Assembly: GCF_022539505.1 (NCBI RefSeq)
Contig: NC_061512.1
Span: forward strand, 155,293,962-155,357,961
Length of the DNA stretch: 64,000 nt
Direction: 5' to 3'
Source: Lolium rigidum
Lineage: Eukaryota; Streptophyta; Magnoliopsida; Poales; Poaceae
This document shows, piece after piece, positions 11,516-22,310 of the stretch. Numbering within the stretch: position 1 is the first letter of the stretch; each line of letters starts with the position of its first letter. Made by a program: the position numbers and the translations under genes. The notes below the pieces were generated by a model, which did not search any database, was not told the origin of the DNA, and saw nothing but the letters and a program-made list of their open reading frames with translations.

Positions 11516-12475
11516 GAATCTCATTCCCGAGATTCGAAAAGGCTAGAAAGAAGGGGTTTGGAAAACATTAGTTTTTCTAAACTACACTCTAATTCCGGAT
11601 TATTACTGGTGCTTTTTCAACTGGTAGGCATTTAGCACTACCATATTTCACGATAGAGGTTTACATCGGAGCGACTTGAGCCCGTCTACGTACGCCCACA
11701 TGTTACCTAAGGATATGTATAATGCAAGATGCTTAGAAAAGGTTGAACGAATTTTGTCAATGCAGCGCTTGGAGTGGCCTCCACTTGGCCTGAGATCACG
11801 GGGGGGCAATCTTGTTCACCATGTACCTTATGCTCAGTGTTTCTAAAAAAACACCTTAAATATTTTTCCAATAGTTTTTTTATATATTTAATCTAATGGC
11901 AGTCTAGGATAAATATTATAGATATTTGTTAGACTGTAGTCTTTAGAAATCTAACTATGATATAAACTGAGCTTAAAATATACAAGAACAAACAACCGCA
12001 TGCTCGTATGCACACACATTTTAATTTACACAAGTACCGTAAATTAATTCTTAGAGGCATGCAATTTTGTAATATTATTTTTACTAAGGGAATTCAACTT
12101 ACTTATTTTTAAAATGGGCATTGTCTTAAAAAGGGGCATAAATTTTGCTCCAGATATTGTGTAAATCTACTGTGCATGTCCAAAGCATATTTTTAATGGT
12201 CGTTGCTAGAACTGTGTATGAAACTTTTGAAAGAACACTATAACTAATACATTGATCAATGTAGTTAGCTGTGGTTAACTAGTCTAAAAAGTCAAATAAA
12301 TAAATTAATAATGTTTATAGAAGTCTAGAAGTTTAGTACAAACTCGTTTATGATGATAGAAGCTAGTAGGAGATGAGAAGAAGCATACATAGGATGAGTG
12401 CGCTCGCGGCCTCGAGACAGATCACCACCCTAGGACCTAGATTAAGCACATGTGTGGGCGCGTGTGCGGCGTGTG
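11516..12475. other. AT-rich spacer, nothing recognised
   Basis: No convincing reading frame, repeat or terminus. It ends at the left border of the CACTA element. Confidence 0.4.
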
Positions 12476-12560
12476 CACTAGTGGAAAATGGGGCTTCAAG
12501 CCCAGTTCGTTAGAGGCTTCAGGCCCGGTTTTTAAACCGGGACCAATCAGACGGGACTGA

Positions 12561-15029
12561 ACATCTCCAGTCGCGTCCCCCAAACCGTCCCCCAAAGGGA
12601 TTTGGGGCGCGCCGGACAAAAAAAGAGTTCCAGCCGCGTCCCTCAAAGCCCATTTTTGTCCGACGCGGCCCGATACGGTGTCCGGCGCCCCGAGCCCGTC
12701 CCCGTCCCACAGGGGACGCTCCGGGGACGCCGGACACAACGAAAAGCGAGGCCAAACGACGCGGGGCCGACCCGTCAGCGGCACAGGGAAAATTCGTCTC
12801 ACACTCCCGCCAAATCCCGCCGCTCCCGCCAAATCGCGCCTATACCGCCGCGCACAGGCCTCCCAAAACATATCCCGCCGATTCATTTCTCCTATCCCGC
12901 CGATTTCTTTCTCCCTCCCGCCGTCCAGCCGCCGCCGCTACCCTCTCCCCATTCCATGGCGCCGCCGACAGCCCCCAAAAAGATGGCGAAGAAAGCGGCC
13001 AAGAAGCCGCCGGGCAATGCGATGAAAGGGGCGAAAGCGCTGTTCGCGAAGCCGCGGAAGGCGCCGGCTGCGAAGAAGAAGCCTGAAGGAATGACCGAAG
13101 ATCAATGGCAGCAAGATTGCCTGCGCCGGAAGCTATCGACAGCGGAGCGGAAAGGACGGAGGGTGGTGGAGCTGGAGAAGAAGGCTCAGGCGGCGCGCCA
13201 GCACCAGCACGTAATGGACGGGTGTATCGCCGCCACCAACGCGAGCCCATGGAGTACGTCCATGCCGGTCTACGTTCCGGGAGTGATCTCTCCGTCGCAA
13301 GCCGCCTTCTACAACGACGGCCCCTCCGCCACTCCCGGGTGCGTGACGCCTAACCTGTCGCCGCACTACCAGGATGCGCTGCCGCACGGCGGCTTCAACC
13401 CCAACAACCTCTACTCCCCGGCGTACGAGCAGCGCGAGCCAGGACCCGGTCCGGACGGCGACTCTTTCACCGGCCGCAGGGGTCCGCTGGAATACGACGG
13501 CGCCGGTGCTGAGGAGGACGACGGGGTTGAGGAGGAGGACGACGAGGAAGAGGAGGAGGTGGAGGACGACGAGGAGGACGACGATGAGGACGAAGAGGGC
13601 GGCGAGGAAGAGGACGACGAGGGTGCCGGTGACGATGATCTCGTGGAGGTAGACGCGGACGGCGTGAGGACGAAGAAGAAGAAGGCGTCGGGCACACGAG
13701 GCCCGAAATGGACGGCTCTGGAAGATCTTTGTCTGTGCGAGTCGTGGGCGACGGTGAGCCATGACTCCATCATCGGCGCCAACCAAAAAGGCGGGAAGTA
13801 TTGGGCGAGGATCAAGACCGAGTTCGATGAGCGCAAGCTCATCAACAGCGACTACAACAAAGTGACAATGAAGAGGAGCCAAAAGGCAATGTCGACGCGA
13901 TGGGCCATCATCCAGGCGTCGGTGAACTTGTTCCATGGGTTCCATCACGACATGGAGACCAGAGGCGACAGCGGCGCCGACGTCGCCAAACTGGTACGCC
14001 TCTTTCTTCCATAATCCGTAGCGCCCACATTGTGTTCGATGAAATGACTCTGCTTCATTTGGTTAGTTTGATCGGGCCATGGATTTGTACGCCAAGAACT
14101 CGGAAGGTCACAAGTCTTTCGTGCTCATGCATTGCTACGGCAAGCTCAAAATGAATGAGAAATGGCGGCTGACGCGCTTGTCGCTGTCCAAGGGGAAGGA
14201 CGCCATTGATCTGGACGCGCCGCTGGCAACTTCGACAGGGCGTCCTACCGGCAACAAGGCTGCCAAGGCCGCCTTGGCCGACGCTGCGTCGTCTGAGAAG
14301 ACGCAGGCGTCGATCACGAAATGCCTCGCCGACGTCTCCTCGACCTTTATCTCCCGCGACAAGAAGGCCGACTAGAGGTGGGCCGAGCTGCTCAAGAGGC
14401 AAGAGGAGAAGCTGGAGCTCAAGAAACGCAGGGACGACATGTCCCCGCTGAGAACGTCGACAGAGGGAATGTCTCCCCGGACGCGAGCGGCGCACAACTT
14501 CTTCAAAGGCCAGATCCTCGACGACATCGAAGCCAAAATGGCGGCGGCGGACGCGGCGGCCCTGGCAGCGGCATCGGCATCGGCGGAAGCGGCAGCGCAG
14601 CAAGAGCAAGCTGACGCGTCTTCTACTGCTACACCTGCGTCGGCCTCTGCGTCGGCGACGGAGCAGACGCACCATGCACAGGAACAGGCAGATCGCGACG
14701 AGGTCGTCGTGCTCGACGGGCCTGCGTCGACTCAGGACACGACGCCGTCGACCAACCCCTTCCCCTTCTTCTAATTTGCATGCACCACCGGATTGTAATA
14801 TGATCGCGCGCCCAGTACTTTGATCGATCGCCGCTACTCTGATCGCGACGAATCGGCGGGAACGATCTCTTTTGAATGCATCTATTTGAATTTCTGATTG
14901 GGGGCGGCGTTTGGGGGACGCGGCTGGGGAGCGACGTCCTCCAAACGCAGCACGAACAAAACACGTCCCCCAAACGCTCGATCCGGCGCGGTTTGGGGGA
15001 CGGTTTGGGGGACGCGACTGGAGATGCTC
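12561..15029 (+). mobile_element. Harbinger-like element nested in the CACTA
   Basis: A 35-bp inverted repeat starting CATCTCCAGTCGCG is identical at the two ends (12562-12596 and 14992-15026). It flanks one two-exon gene encoding a SANT/NAM-associated protein, the kind of partner protein carried by PIF/Harbinger elements. The flanks read TGA (12558-12560) and TAA (15030-15032), compatible with a TNA target duplication changed on one side. The surrounding text (GGGAC, then TAAAGGGTCCC) looks like interrupted CACTA subterminal repeat. No DDE nuclease is present, so it is non-autonomous. Superfamily is inferred. Confidence 0.65.
12956..14774 (+). pseudogene. SANT/NAM-associated transposon protein, one in-frame stop
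   Basis: The ATG at 12956 begins a Lys/Ala-rich basic N terminus (residues 1-60). An acidic Glu/Asp tract follows (about 184-228), then a Myb/SANT-like trihelix (about 245-343, starting GTRGPKWTALEDLCLCESW). Exon 1 ends at 13993 and exon 2 starts at 14067 (GT-AG intron, phase 0). Exon 2 carries the NAM-associated C-terminal region (MDLYAKNSEGHKSF, later AHNFFKGQILDDIEAK). The frame would run 582 codons but has a single TAG at 14373-14375. The family is common in grass genomes and is tied to Harbinger-like elements as a DNA-binding accessory factor. GC content is high, like its terminal repeats. It could be a recently dead gene or a readthrough candidate. Confidence 0.75.
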
Positions 15030-15159
15030 TAAAGGGTCCCCCTTTAGTCCCGGTTTAAATGTGAACCGGGTCCGAAGGCCCCGCCACGTGATGTAGCCAG
15101 AGGGCTCCTGGTGGAGTACATTTGGTCCCGGTTCGTGGTACGAACCGGGCCTGGAGGCT

Positions 15160-15275
15160 TTCTGCCGTGGCAGAAAATTGTCGTTTCTCTGCCGCGGCAC
15201 AGGTTTAGGATGGAGCAGTGTTTCTCTGCCGCGGCAAAGAAACTGGACGTTTCTCTGCCGCAGCTAAGTTACAGC
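15160..15275. repeat. Tandem TTTCTCTGCCGCGGCA units
   Basis: Four imperfect copies of TTTCTCTGCCGCGGCA (about 15162, 15183, 15219, 15250) lie just inside the CACTA left arm. Each core TGCCGCGGCA is a perfect 10-bp palindrome in two copies. Such arrays are the usual binding platform for CACTA TNPA-type proteins, but that role is inferred. Confidence 0.6.
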
Positions 15276-15417
15276 AATGCATATATACATCATTCAAGAA
15301 ACCACAAAACATCGTCATGTATATATAGACATCTTAATGAAATACAGTACAAGTAATGCATGTTTACAATATATAAAGCCGGGACCAAATTGGTATCATA
15401 TCTATATATTCATATCC

Positions 15418-16385
15418 CTAGTTTAGATATATGAACTCCCGATGGTATTCTCCTTTTTTGGCAATGGCCTCGGTAAGAAAGAATCCCGCGAGTTCCTCTT
15501 GGATTGCTCGTATGCGATCCTCCGTTATGAGAGCGTCCCACAAGCGTAGCATCTATATTAGAAAAAGGACATCAATATATATAAATGGAACTCAATAAAA
15601 TTGATGGTAATAAAATAAGCTTAATTTTGAATATTTGTTCACGTACACGAGTGTGGTGTATAGCGTCCTCCGCATCCCTGTGAGTAGCCATCTCACGAAT
15701 GAAGTCGCAGACGTAGTATCCACATAAGTTATTCCCGGCTTCCTGCCTCATACACTTTACGAAAAAATAGTTCGATCAAACTAATAATCAAGCATCGTAT
15801 TGAAACAAAATATCAAAGAGATTCACGGACATAGCTATATATACAGTACTACTTACAGGGTAATCTTTAAATGTAAGCTCCGGTTTCCATTTACCCGGAA
15901 CAATATTGATGAACCGTTTTCAAGCCCTGCCCGACAAAGAAAAAATGAGTAAATGAGTTATTCATTAGTTGATGATATCGTCGAATGAGAACAGATGAAG
16001 AAGATGCTGATATGAAATTGATTGAAATTACCTCTGGAGTAGCGCAGCCATGTTCGCACATTCCGCATGTTCTTTATGTTTCGAATCCATGACAAGTACG
16101 ACTCCTTTCTTAAGCTCAATGATTAGGAGTAAAAGTGGAACCTGCACAAGCATAGCTCAATGATTAGAAGAATAAAGTGGAAGCTGCATAAGCATAATGT
16201 ATGTTATAAAACTCACTTAAAGTTGTAAGGAAAGAATATATCCTCTTTGTTTGCTTTCTTCTGTAAAAACAATAGCATGTTGTCCTCTGTGTCCTTGGCG
16301 TACTGTCGAACCGTAACTTCATGAACTGTGTTTGGGTCAATGAACCCAATGTCATGGAGCTTGCCTCTTTTGCATTCGAGCATCT
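15418..16385 (-). pseudogene. CACTA-borne C48 (Ulp1/SENP-like) protease remnant
   Basis: Several exon-like pieces on the minus strand join into a cysteine-protease domain of the Ulp1 type found in some plant CACTA elements. Piece 1 (about 16380-16211) includes DIGFIDPNTVHEVTVRQYAK. Piece 2 (about 16149-16029) has LLLLIIELKKGVVLVMDSK, where the Asp of the catalytic site is expected. Piece 3 (about 15907-15858) reads KRFINIVPGKWKPEL. Piece 4 (about 15757-15655) has RQEAGNNLCGYYVCDF with the catalytic Gln and Cys. The last (about 15552-15418) ends in a stop. Introns with GT/AG-like borders lie between. A stop precedes KRFIN and a probable 1-base shift sits near the expected His (the FHF codons are out of frame). 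Exon borders are by eye. Confidence 0.7.
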
Positions 16386-16491
16386 TCATTCTGCATAATT
16401 AATATATAGCGTACACAAAAAATATAGTGAGGATAATTGTTAGAGCAACTAAATGAGCTGAGGTACAAACTTAATTACATAAATAAATCAC

Positions 16492-19042
16492 TTACAGGCA
16501 GTAGCAACTAATGACAGCTTTGTCGAGGGCGTCTTGGTTGAATAATTGAAATAGTTCTTCAAGCTCAAGGTTTATCTCCTCCTTCCCCCGAAAGTAATGC
16601 TCATCTCTAACTGAGACCGTGAGGTAGCGATCACCGTTTCGACAGGCTTGCATGTACCATTCATGCAACCTTCGCATCTGAGTCCCTAGAAGCGCGAGCT
16701 GGCCAGGTTTGACGAGATCATGTCCGTATCTATACTTGTTTACGACTTGATCCATTGGATAACAATCGTCGTACTGAACATCTACTCCCTGACCTCTAGC
16801 CGCCCGTTCGATCATCGATGCCGTCTCCGGATCATCATAGGAGTGCATGACGAATGGGGGTATCATTCTGCAACCTCGGTAGAATTTCTGGATTTATTAC
16901 CTTCTGAGAAATTGCATTGAGGAATGCACATATCTTCACAATGGGCAGTCGAACATTTTCCGGTAGAAGCCCCCTCAATGCAATTGGAAGCAACTGCGTC
17001 ATTATCATGTGGCAGTCATGAGACTTCAGGTTCTGGAATTTTTTCTCTGCCATATTTATTATTCCCTTTATATTGGAGGAGAAGCCAGACGGGACCTTGA
17101 TGCTGCTCAGACATTCAAAAAAGATTTCCTTCTCTGCTTTTGTAAGAGCGTAGGTGGAGTAATAAAGTTCTCTATCTTTCTCATGCAGTTTGTCGGGGTC
17201 TTTCATACGTTGCTGGTCCTCCCGTGCTTTTGGTGTATCTTTTGACTTCCCGTACACGCCTAGGAAGCCTAGCAGGTTCATGCAAAGATTCTTCGTCACG
17301 TGCATCACATCGATTGAAGAGCGGATCTCTAAGACTTTCCAATAGGGTAGATCCCAAAATATAGATTTCTTCTTCCACATGGCCGCGTGTCCGGCAGCGT
17401 CATTCGGAACAGACCGTCCACTGGGACCCTTTCCAAATATTACTTCTAGACCCTTGACCATACCAAATATATCAGCACCATTACGGTCGGCAGGCTTCTT
17501 CCGGTGATCTGCCTCACCCTTGTAATGCTTGCCTTTCTTCCTTACGGGATGGGTATGCCTAAGAAATCGACGATGCCCCAGGTACACAACCTTCTTACAT
17601 TTATCCAAATAATCACTTTCGAGCTCATCTAAACAGTGTGTGCATGCATTGTATCCCTTGTTTGACTGTCCTGAAATGTTACCAAGAGTAGGCCAATCAT
17701 TGATGGTTACGAAAAGCAGCGCTCGTAGGTCAAATTCCTCCTGCTTGTGCTCGTCCCACACAGGTACACCTGCTATGGACTACAGCTGTAGAAGTTCTTC
17801 GACTAATGGCTTCAGGTACACATCAATGTCGTTGTCGGGTTGCTTCGGGCCTTGTATGAACACTGGCATCATAATGAACTTGCGCTTCATGCACAACCAA
17901 GAAGGAAGGTTATATATACAAAGAGTCACAGGCCAGGTGCTATGGCTGCAGCTCTGCTCTCCAAAAGGATTCATGCCATCTGTACTTAGACCAAACCTTA
18001 AGTTCCTTGAATCCTCTGCGAAGTACGGGAAATGTCTATCGATTTTTCTCCACTGAGACCCATCAGCAGGGTGTCTCAACATCTTGTCTTTCTTACAGTC
18101 TTCTTTGTGCCATCGCAACAACCTAGCGTGCTCTTTATTTCTGAACAAGCGTTTCAGCCGTGATATTATTGGAGCATACCACATAACGTTGGCAGGAACC
18201 CTCTTCCTGGGACGCTCGCCCTCAACATCACCCGGGTCATCTCGTCTGATCTTATACCGCAATGCAGTGCACACCGGGCATGCATCCAAATTCTCGTACT
18301 CACCGCGGTAGAGGATGCGATCATTAATGCATGCATGTATCTTTTGCACATCTAATCCTAGAGGGCAGACAACCTTCTTCGCTTTGTACGTACTGGCGGG
18401 CAATTCGTTATCCCTTGGAAGCTTCCTCTTCATTATTGCCAGCAACTTTCCAAATCCTAAGTCAGTGATACCGTTCTCTGCCTTCCATTACAACAACTCC
18501 AGTGTGGTACTTAGCTTTTTTTGGCCATCTTCGCAAGTTGGGTATAACAATTTGTTGTGATCCTCTATCATCTGGTCGAAGGCCAACCTTTCCTTTTCAG
18601 TTTCACATGCTATCCTTGCATCAGCAATGGTCCAACCAAGATCATCATCAACAGGCTCATCTGGTGCCTCTTGATCTTCTGCTTCATTGTCTTCATTGTC
18701 TGCAGTATCACCGTATTCAGGGAACATTGGATAGTTGTCATCATCCTCTTCCTCTTCTTCATTGCCTTCCATCATAACCCCTCTTTCTCCGTGCTTGGTC
18801 CAACAATAGTAACTAAGCATGAAACCGGATCGCATCAGGTGGCCGTGAATGGTACTCGAGTGAGCGTAATTTACGATATTCTTACAGTCAACACATGGAC
18901 AATACATAAAGCCACCATGTTTCCTTGCCTCAGCCACGGCGATAAAATTGTCCAGGCCCGAAGTGAACTCGTCAAAGCGTCGGTCAATGTACATCCATTG
19001 CCGATTCATCTGCATGATATAATTAAGCTTATCAAAAACCAT
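16492..19042 (-). pseudogene. CACTA transposase (TNP2 / Transposase_21), disrupted
   Basis: Four minus-strand blocks form one gene. 19042-18488 carries the transposase-associated N domain (WMYIDRRFDEFTSGLDNFI; CPCVDCKN zinc-like pair) and an acidic linker. 18445-17780 and 17761-16835 carry Transposase_21 with FGLSTDGMNPFGEQ and KGYNACTHC, then the start of the DUF4218-type region. 16866-16492 is a downstream piece in another frame. The first three share one frame, separated only by TAA at 18488-18490 and TAG at 17780-17782, both explicable as single transitions. The DUF4218 region breaks off after about 16860 and seems partly deleted. The enzyme would cut and join element ends; this copy cannot make it full length. 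Confidence 0.88.
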
Positions 19043-19066
19043 TACAGAAAATCACGATTAGTGAAA

Positions 19067-19067
<1 letters not shown>

Positions 19068-19117
<50 letters not shown>
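19068..19117. repeat. (TA)n microsatellite
   Basis: About 25 uninterrupted TA units lie just upstream of the CACTA transposase start on its own strand. Likely highly length-variable. Confidence 0.95.
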
Positions 19118-19120
<3 letters not shown>

Positions 19121-19604
19121 GCATTTTATCAATGACAGATGAAAGGACAAAGTTGTTAACCTTGATCGAGAAGAGAAAAAACAGTTAAGTGCGGCTTGTT
19201 TTGTGTGAACTCAAGTGGCAAAACCTCGTAGGCAATTCATCGAACACCTCTTGTGCATGTGAAGAGAGCAAACAACATACACCTCTTCTTGTGATTTGAA
19301 GTGGAAAAATGGCTAAGTGTGGCTCACCTTGGGCAGGGGAAAGTTTATATAGGCTGATGGGGACTTTGTCCCGGTTGGTAATCCAAACCGGGTCCAAAGG
19401 GGGGCCTTTGGACCCGGTTTGTGATACAAACCGGGACCAAAGGCATCCGAGCCCTGACACGGCCTGCCACGCCCTGCCGGTGGGCCTTTAGGCCCGGTTT
19501 GTATCACAAACCGGGACCAGTGCCCCTCATTGGACCCGGTTTGTTTCAAAACCGGGACTGTTGCTCCCAGGGGCTTGGGACGAAAGACCTGTTCTCCACT
19601 AGTG

Positions 19605-20186
19605 GAGGGGGTGACAAGCTCGCACTCGACGCGCCCCTACGCGCAACTCGTCTCTAGGCGGAGCAGCACCCCTGTGGTTGTTGATGATGGTCCTCGCGCA
19701 AGGGCCTCAGAATGGCGCGTTGCGCTTGGCGAACGCGCGATTAGGCTCATCAGGAGTCCGAAGGCTGGCGCGGCAGGGCGGACCTGCAACGCAAGGAGTT
19801 GGAGGGTCATGGGATGCACATGGCAACAAGAAGCAGAAGGGGAGAAATGGCGGCGAGGAGGGGCACGAGGGTGCTAGCTGCAAGAACCTCCAGGGTGAGA
19901 CGCTATGGTAGTGGGATGGGGAGCAAGATGGGCTCTAGGATGGAGAAAATTATGGGGTTGTTGTTGCAGTTTGAGTTGATGGTTGTGTATTGTACCACCA
20001 GTTAGGAGGATGAGGAATTTTTGTCAAAAAAAGAGAGGATGAGGAGTAACTCTTCAGTGATAAAACTGATAGTTTCATAGTAAAGTTACCGTTTTGAGAA
20101 TGGCGGGCACGGTCTTTTACCCATATAAATGGCTTTTCATGAGCTATTGTAATAATAAAATGCATGAAGTTAACGTACACCACAAT
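19605..20186. other. Unassigned sequence right of CACTA
   Basis: Initially GC-rich (19605-19930), then AT-rich. Short frames on both strands overlap; nothing recognised. Confidence 0.4.
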
Positions 20187-20319
20187 GGATCCGCTTATTA
20201 ACCATGCAAAGCTATGGGCGTGGCTCCGCTGCAGTTATATTACTCAACCATGGGGGTGGTTCTGACGCACGAGTTCTATTACACACACACGTTGCTTTGC
20301 ATGGTTAATAAGAGGATCC
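20187..20319. mobile_element. Short MITE with 26-bp inverted repeats
   Basis: The left end GGATCCGCTTATTAACCATG pairs with the reverse complement of the right end, which closes at 20319 with AATAAGAGGATCC. The two 26-bp arms differ at one position. The 133-bp element has no coding capacity. Immediately to the right, CTTATTAACCATTCAAATC (20321-20339) repeats part of the arm, suggesting a second truncated copy or a longer foldback. Superfamily unknown. Confidence 0.65.
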
Positions 20320-20633
20320 CCTTATTAACCATTCAAATCAAATGACATTTTAAACTAGGGGTTAAGCATGGGGCATGCAACGGAAAACACGCATTCTTTT
20401 GGCTCGACTGGTGGCACGGGTCTGGCACTCTTCAAGCATGATTTCCTTATTTTTTTTAGCTGATGTGGCAACCCTTTCATTTCAATACATGACATTAGGG
20501 TGGCAGGGAACCCCGATGGAGAATGTCAAATCCGCTTTAGAAGGCCATTTGGCCTTACAGAGGCGGTGGAGTGGGATAACATGTGTAGGGAGATACATGC
20601 CTTCCAAACTTCCACCATGGAGGACACGGTGTC
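20320..20633. other. Spacer left of the LTR stack
   Basis: No gene seen. It ends in GTGTC (20629-20633), the expected left target-site flank for LTR A. Confidence 0.4.
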
Positions 20634-22211
20634 TGATACGTCTCCAACGTATCTATAATTTCGTATGTTCCATGCTAGTTTTATGACAATACCAACATGT
20701 TTTAGTCATACTTTATGATGCTTTTATGCATTTTCCGGGACTAACCTATTAACAAGATGTCACAGTGCCAGTTCCTGTTTTCTGCTGTTTTTGATTTCAG
20801 AAAAGCTATTTTACAAATATTCTCGGAATTGGACGAAATGAAAGCCACGGTCTTATTTTCCACGGAGTGTTCCAGAACACCGAAGAAGAGTCAAGGAGGG
20901 GCCACGAGGCGGCCACACCATAGGGCGGCGCGGCCCCACCCCTGGCCACGCCGGCCTATGGGGTGGGCCCCTCGGGCGCCCCCGACGGTGCCCCTTCGCC
21001 TATTTATTCCTTCCATCGCGAAAACCCTAGTACCGAGAGCCACGATACGAGAAAAGTTCTAGAGACGCCGCCACCATCAACCCTACCTCGGGGGGTTCAG
21101 AAGATCGCCTCCGGCACCCTGCCGGAGAGGGGAATCATCACCGGAGGGCTCTACATCACCATGCCCGCCTCCGGACTGATGTGTGAGTAGTTCATCCTTG
21201 GACTACGGGTCCATAGCAGTAGCTAGATGGTTGTCTTCTCCTCTTGTACTATCATGTTTAGATCTTGTGAGCTGCCTATCATGATCAAGATCATCTATTT
21301 GTAATGCTACATGTTGTGTTTGTTGGGATCCGATGGATATGGAATACTATGTCAAGTTGATTATTGATCTATCATATATGTTATTTATGTTCTTGCATGC
21401 TCTCCGTTGCTAGTAGAGGCTCTGGCCAAGTTGATACTTGTGACTCCAAGAGGGAGTATTTATGCTAGATAGTGGGTTCATGTCTCCATTGAATCTGGGA
21501 GTGACAACGAACCCCTAAGGTTGTGGATGTGCTGTTGCCACTAGGGATAAAACATCAATGCTTTGTCTATGGATATTTGTATTGTTTACATTACGCACAA
21601 TACTTAATGCAATTGTCTATTGTTTGCAACTTAATACTGGAAGGGGTGCGGATGCTAACCTGAAGGTGGACTTTTTAGGCATAGATGCATGCTGGATGGC
21701 GGTCTATGTTCTTTGTCGTAATGCCCTAAGTAAATCTCATAGTAGTCATCATGATATGTATGCTTCTCTATTTGTCAATTGCCCAACTGTAATTTGTTCA
21801 CCCAACGTGCTATTTTATCTTATTGGAGAGACACCACTAGTGAACTGTGGACCCCGGTCCATTCTTTTACATCTGAAATACAACCTACTGCAATCATTGT
21901 TCTCTTTTGTTTTCTGCAAGCAAACATAATTCTCCACACCATACGTTTAATCCTTTGTTCTCAGCAAGCCGGTGAGATTGACAACCGCACTGTTAAGTTG
22001 GGGCAAAGTAGTTTGATTGTGTTGTGCAGGTTCCACGTTGGCGCCGGAATCACTGGTGTTGCGTCGCACTACACTCCTTCACCAACAACCTTCACGTGGC
22101 CTTCATCTCCTACTGGTTCGATAACCTTGCTTTCTTACTGAGGGAAAACTCGCTGCTGTACTCATCATACCTTCCTCTTGGGGTTCCCAACGGACGTGTG
22201 CTTTACCGTCA
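20634..22211 (+). repeat. LTR A, Athila-type Gypsy (Sabrina-like)
   Basis: The 1578-bp LTR begins TGATACGTCTCCAACG and ends near CCGTCA, followed by a tRNA-Asp-type primer-binding site. GC-rich promoter-proximal text with CGCCTATTTATTCC (about 20997) may be the TATA region. Copies B, C and D have the same architecture. The family name is by recollection of similar Triticeae LTRs, not by search. Confidence 0.85.
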
Positions 22212-22310
22212 CAAGCAACTACTTTTCTGGCGCCGTTACACCCCTGGGATTTCTAACTCCCACATCAACTACACGCCAGCAGCTACTTTTCTGGCGTCGT
22301 TGCCGGGGAG
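22212..22310 (+). promoter_or_regulatory. Duplicated primer-binding site after LTR A
   Basis: A truncated site TGGCGCCGTT (22228-22237) and a nearly complete one starting TGGCGTCGTTGCCGGGGA (22292-22309) lie 64 bases apart. Each is preceded by CTACTTTTC, so a short tandem duplication is likely. The second site has one mismatch to the TGGCGCCGTTGCCGGGGA sequence seen elsewhere in the window. Confidence 0.7.

Larger units (their letters stand above)
12476..19604 (-). mobile_element. Complete-length CACTA (En/Spm) transposon
   Basis: The left end CACTAGTGG (12476) and right end CCACTAGTG (19596-19604) form terminal inverted repeats, flanked by GTG and GAG, an imperfect 3-bp duplication. Subterminal units built on GGTTTGTGATACAAACC and CCCGGTTT...AACCGGG recur at both ends (12515-12545, 15050-15145, 19370-19560). 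The coding order on the minus strand is transposase (19042-16492) then C48-type protease (about 16380-15418). A separate transposon is nested at 12561-15029. Without it the element is about 4.7 kb. All genes carry disabling changes, so any movement would require enzymes from elsewhere. Confidence 0.88.

Noticed and set aside
13133..13948. Long minus-strand frames opposite the NAM-like gene
   Set aside because: They mirror the GC-rich and acidic codons of the plus-strand gene, which has recognisable domains and a clean intron.
19068..19117. (TA)n tract as an origin or regulatory element
   Set aside because: An ordinary microsatellite; nothing else supports a role.
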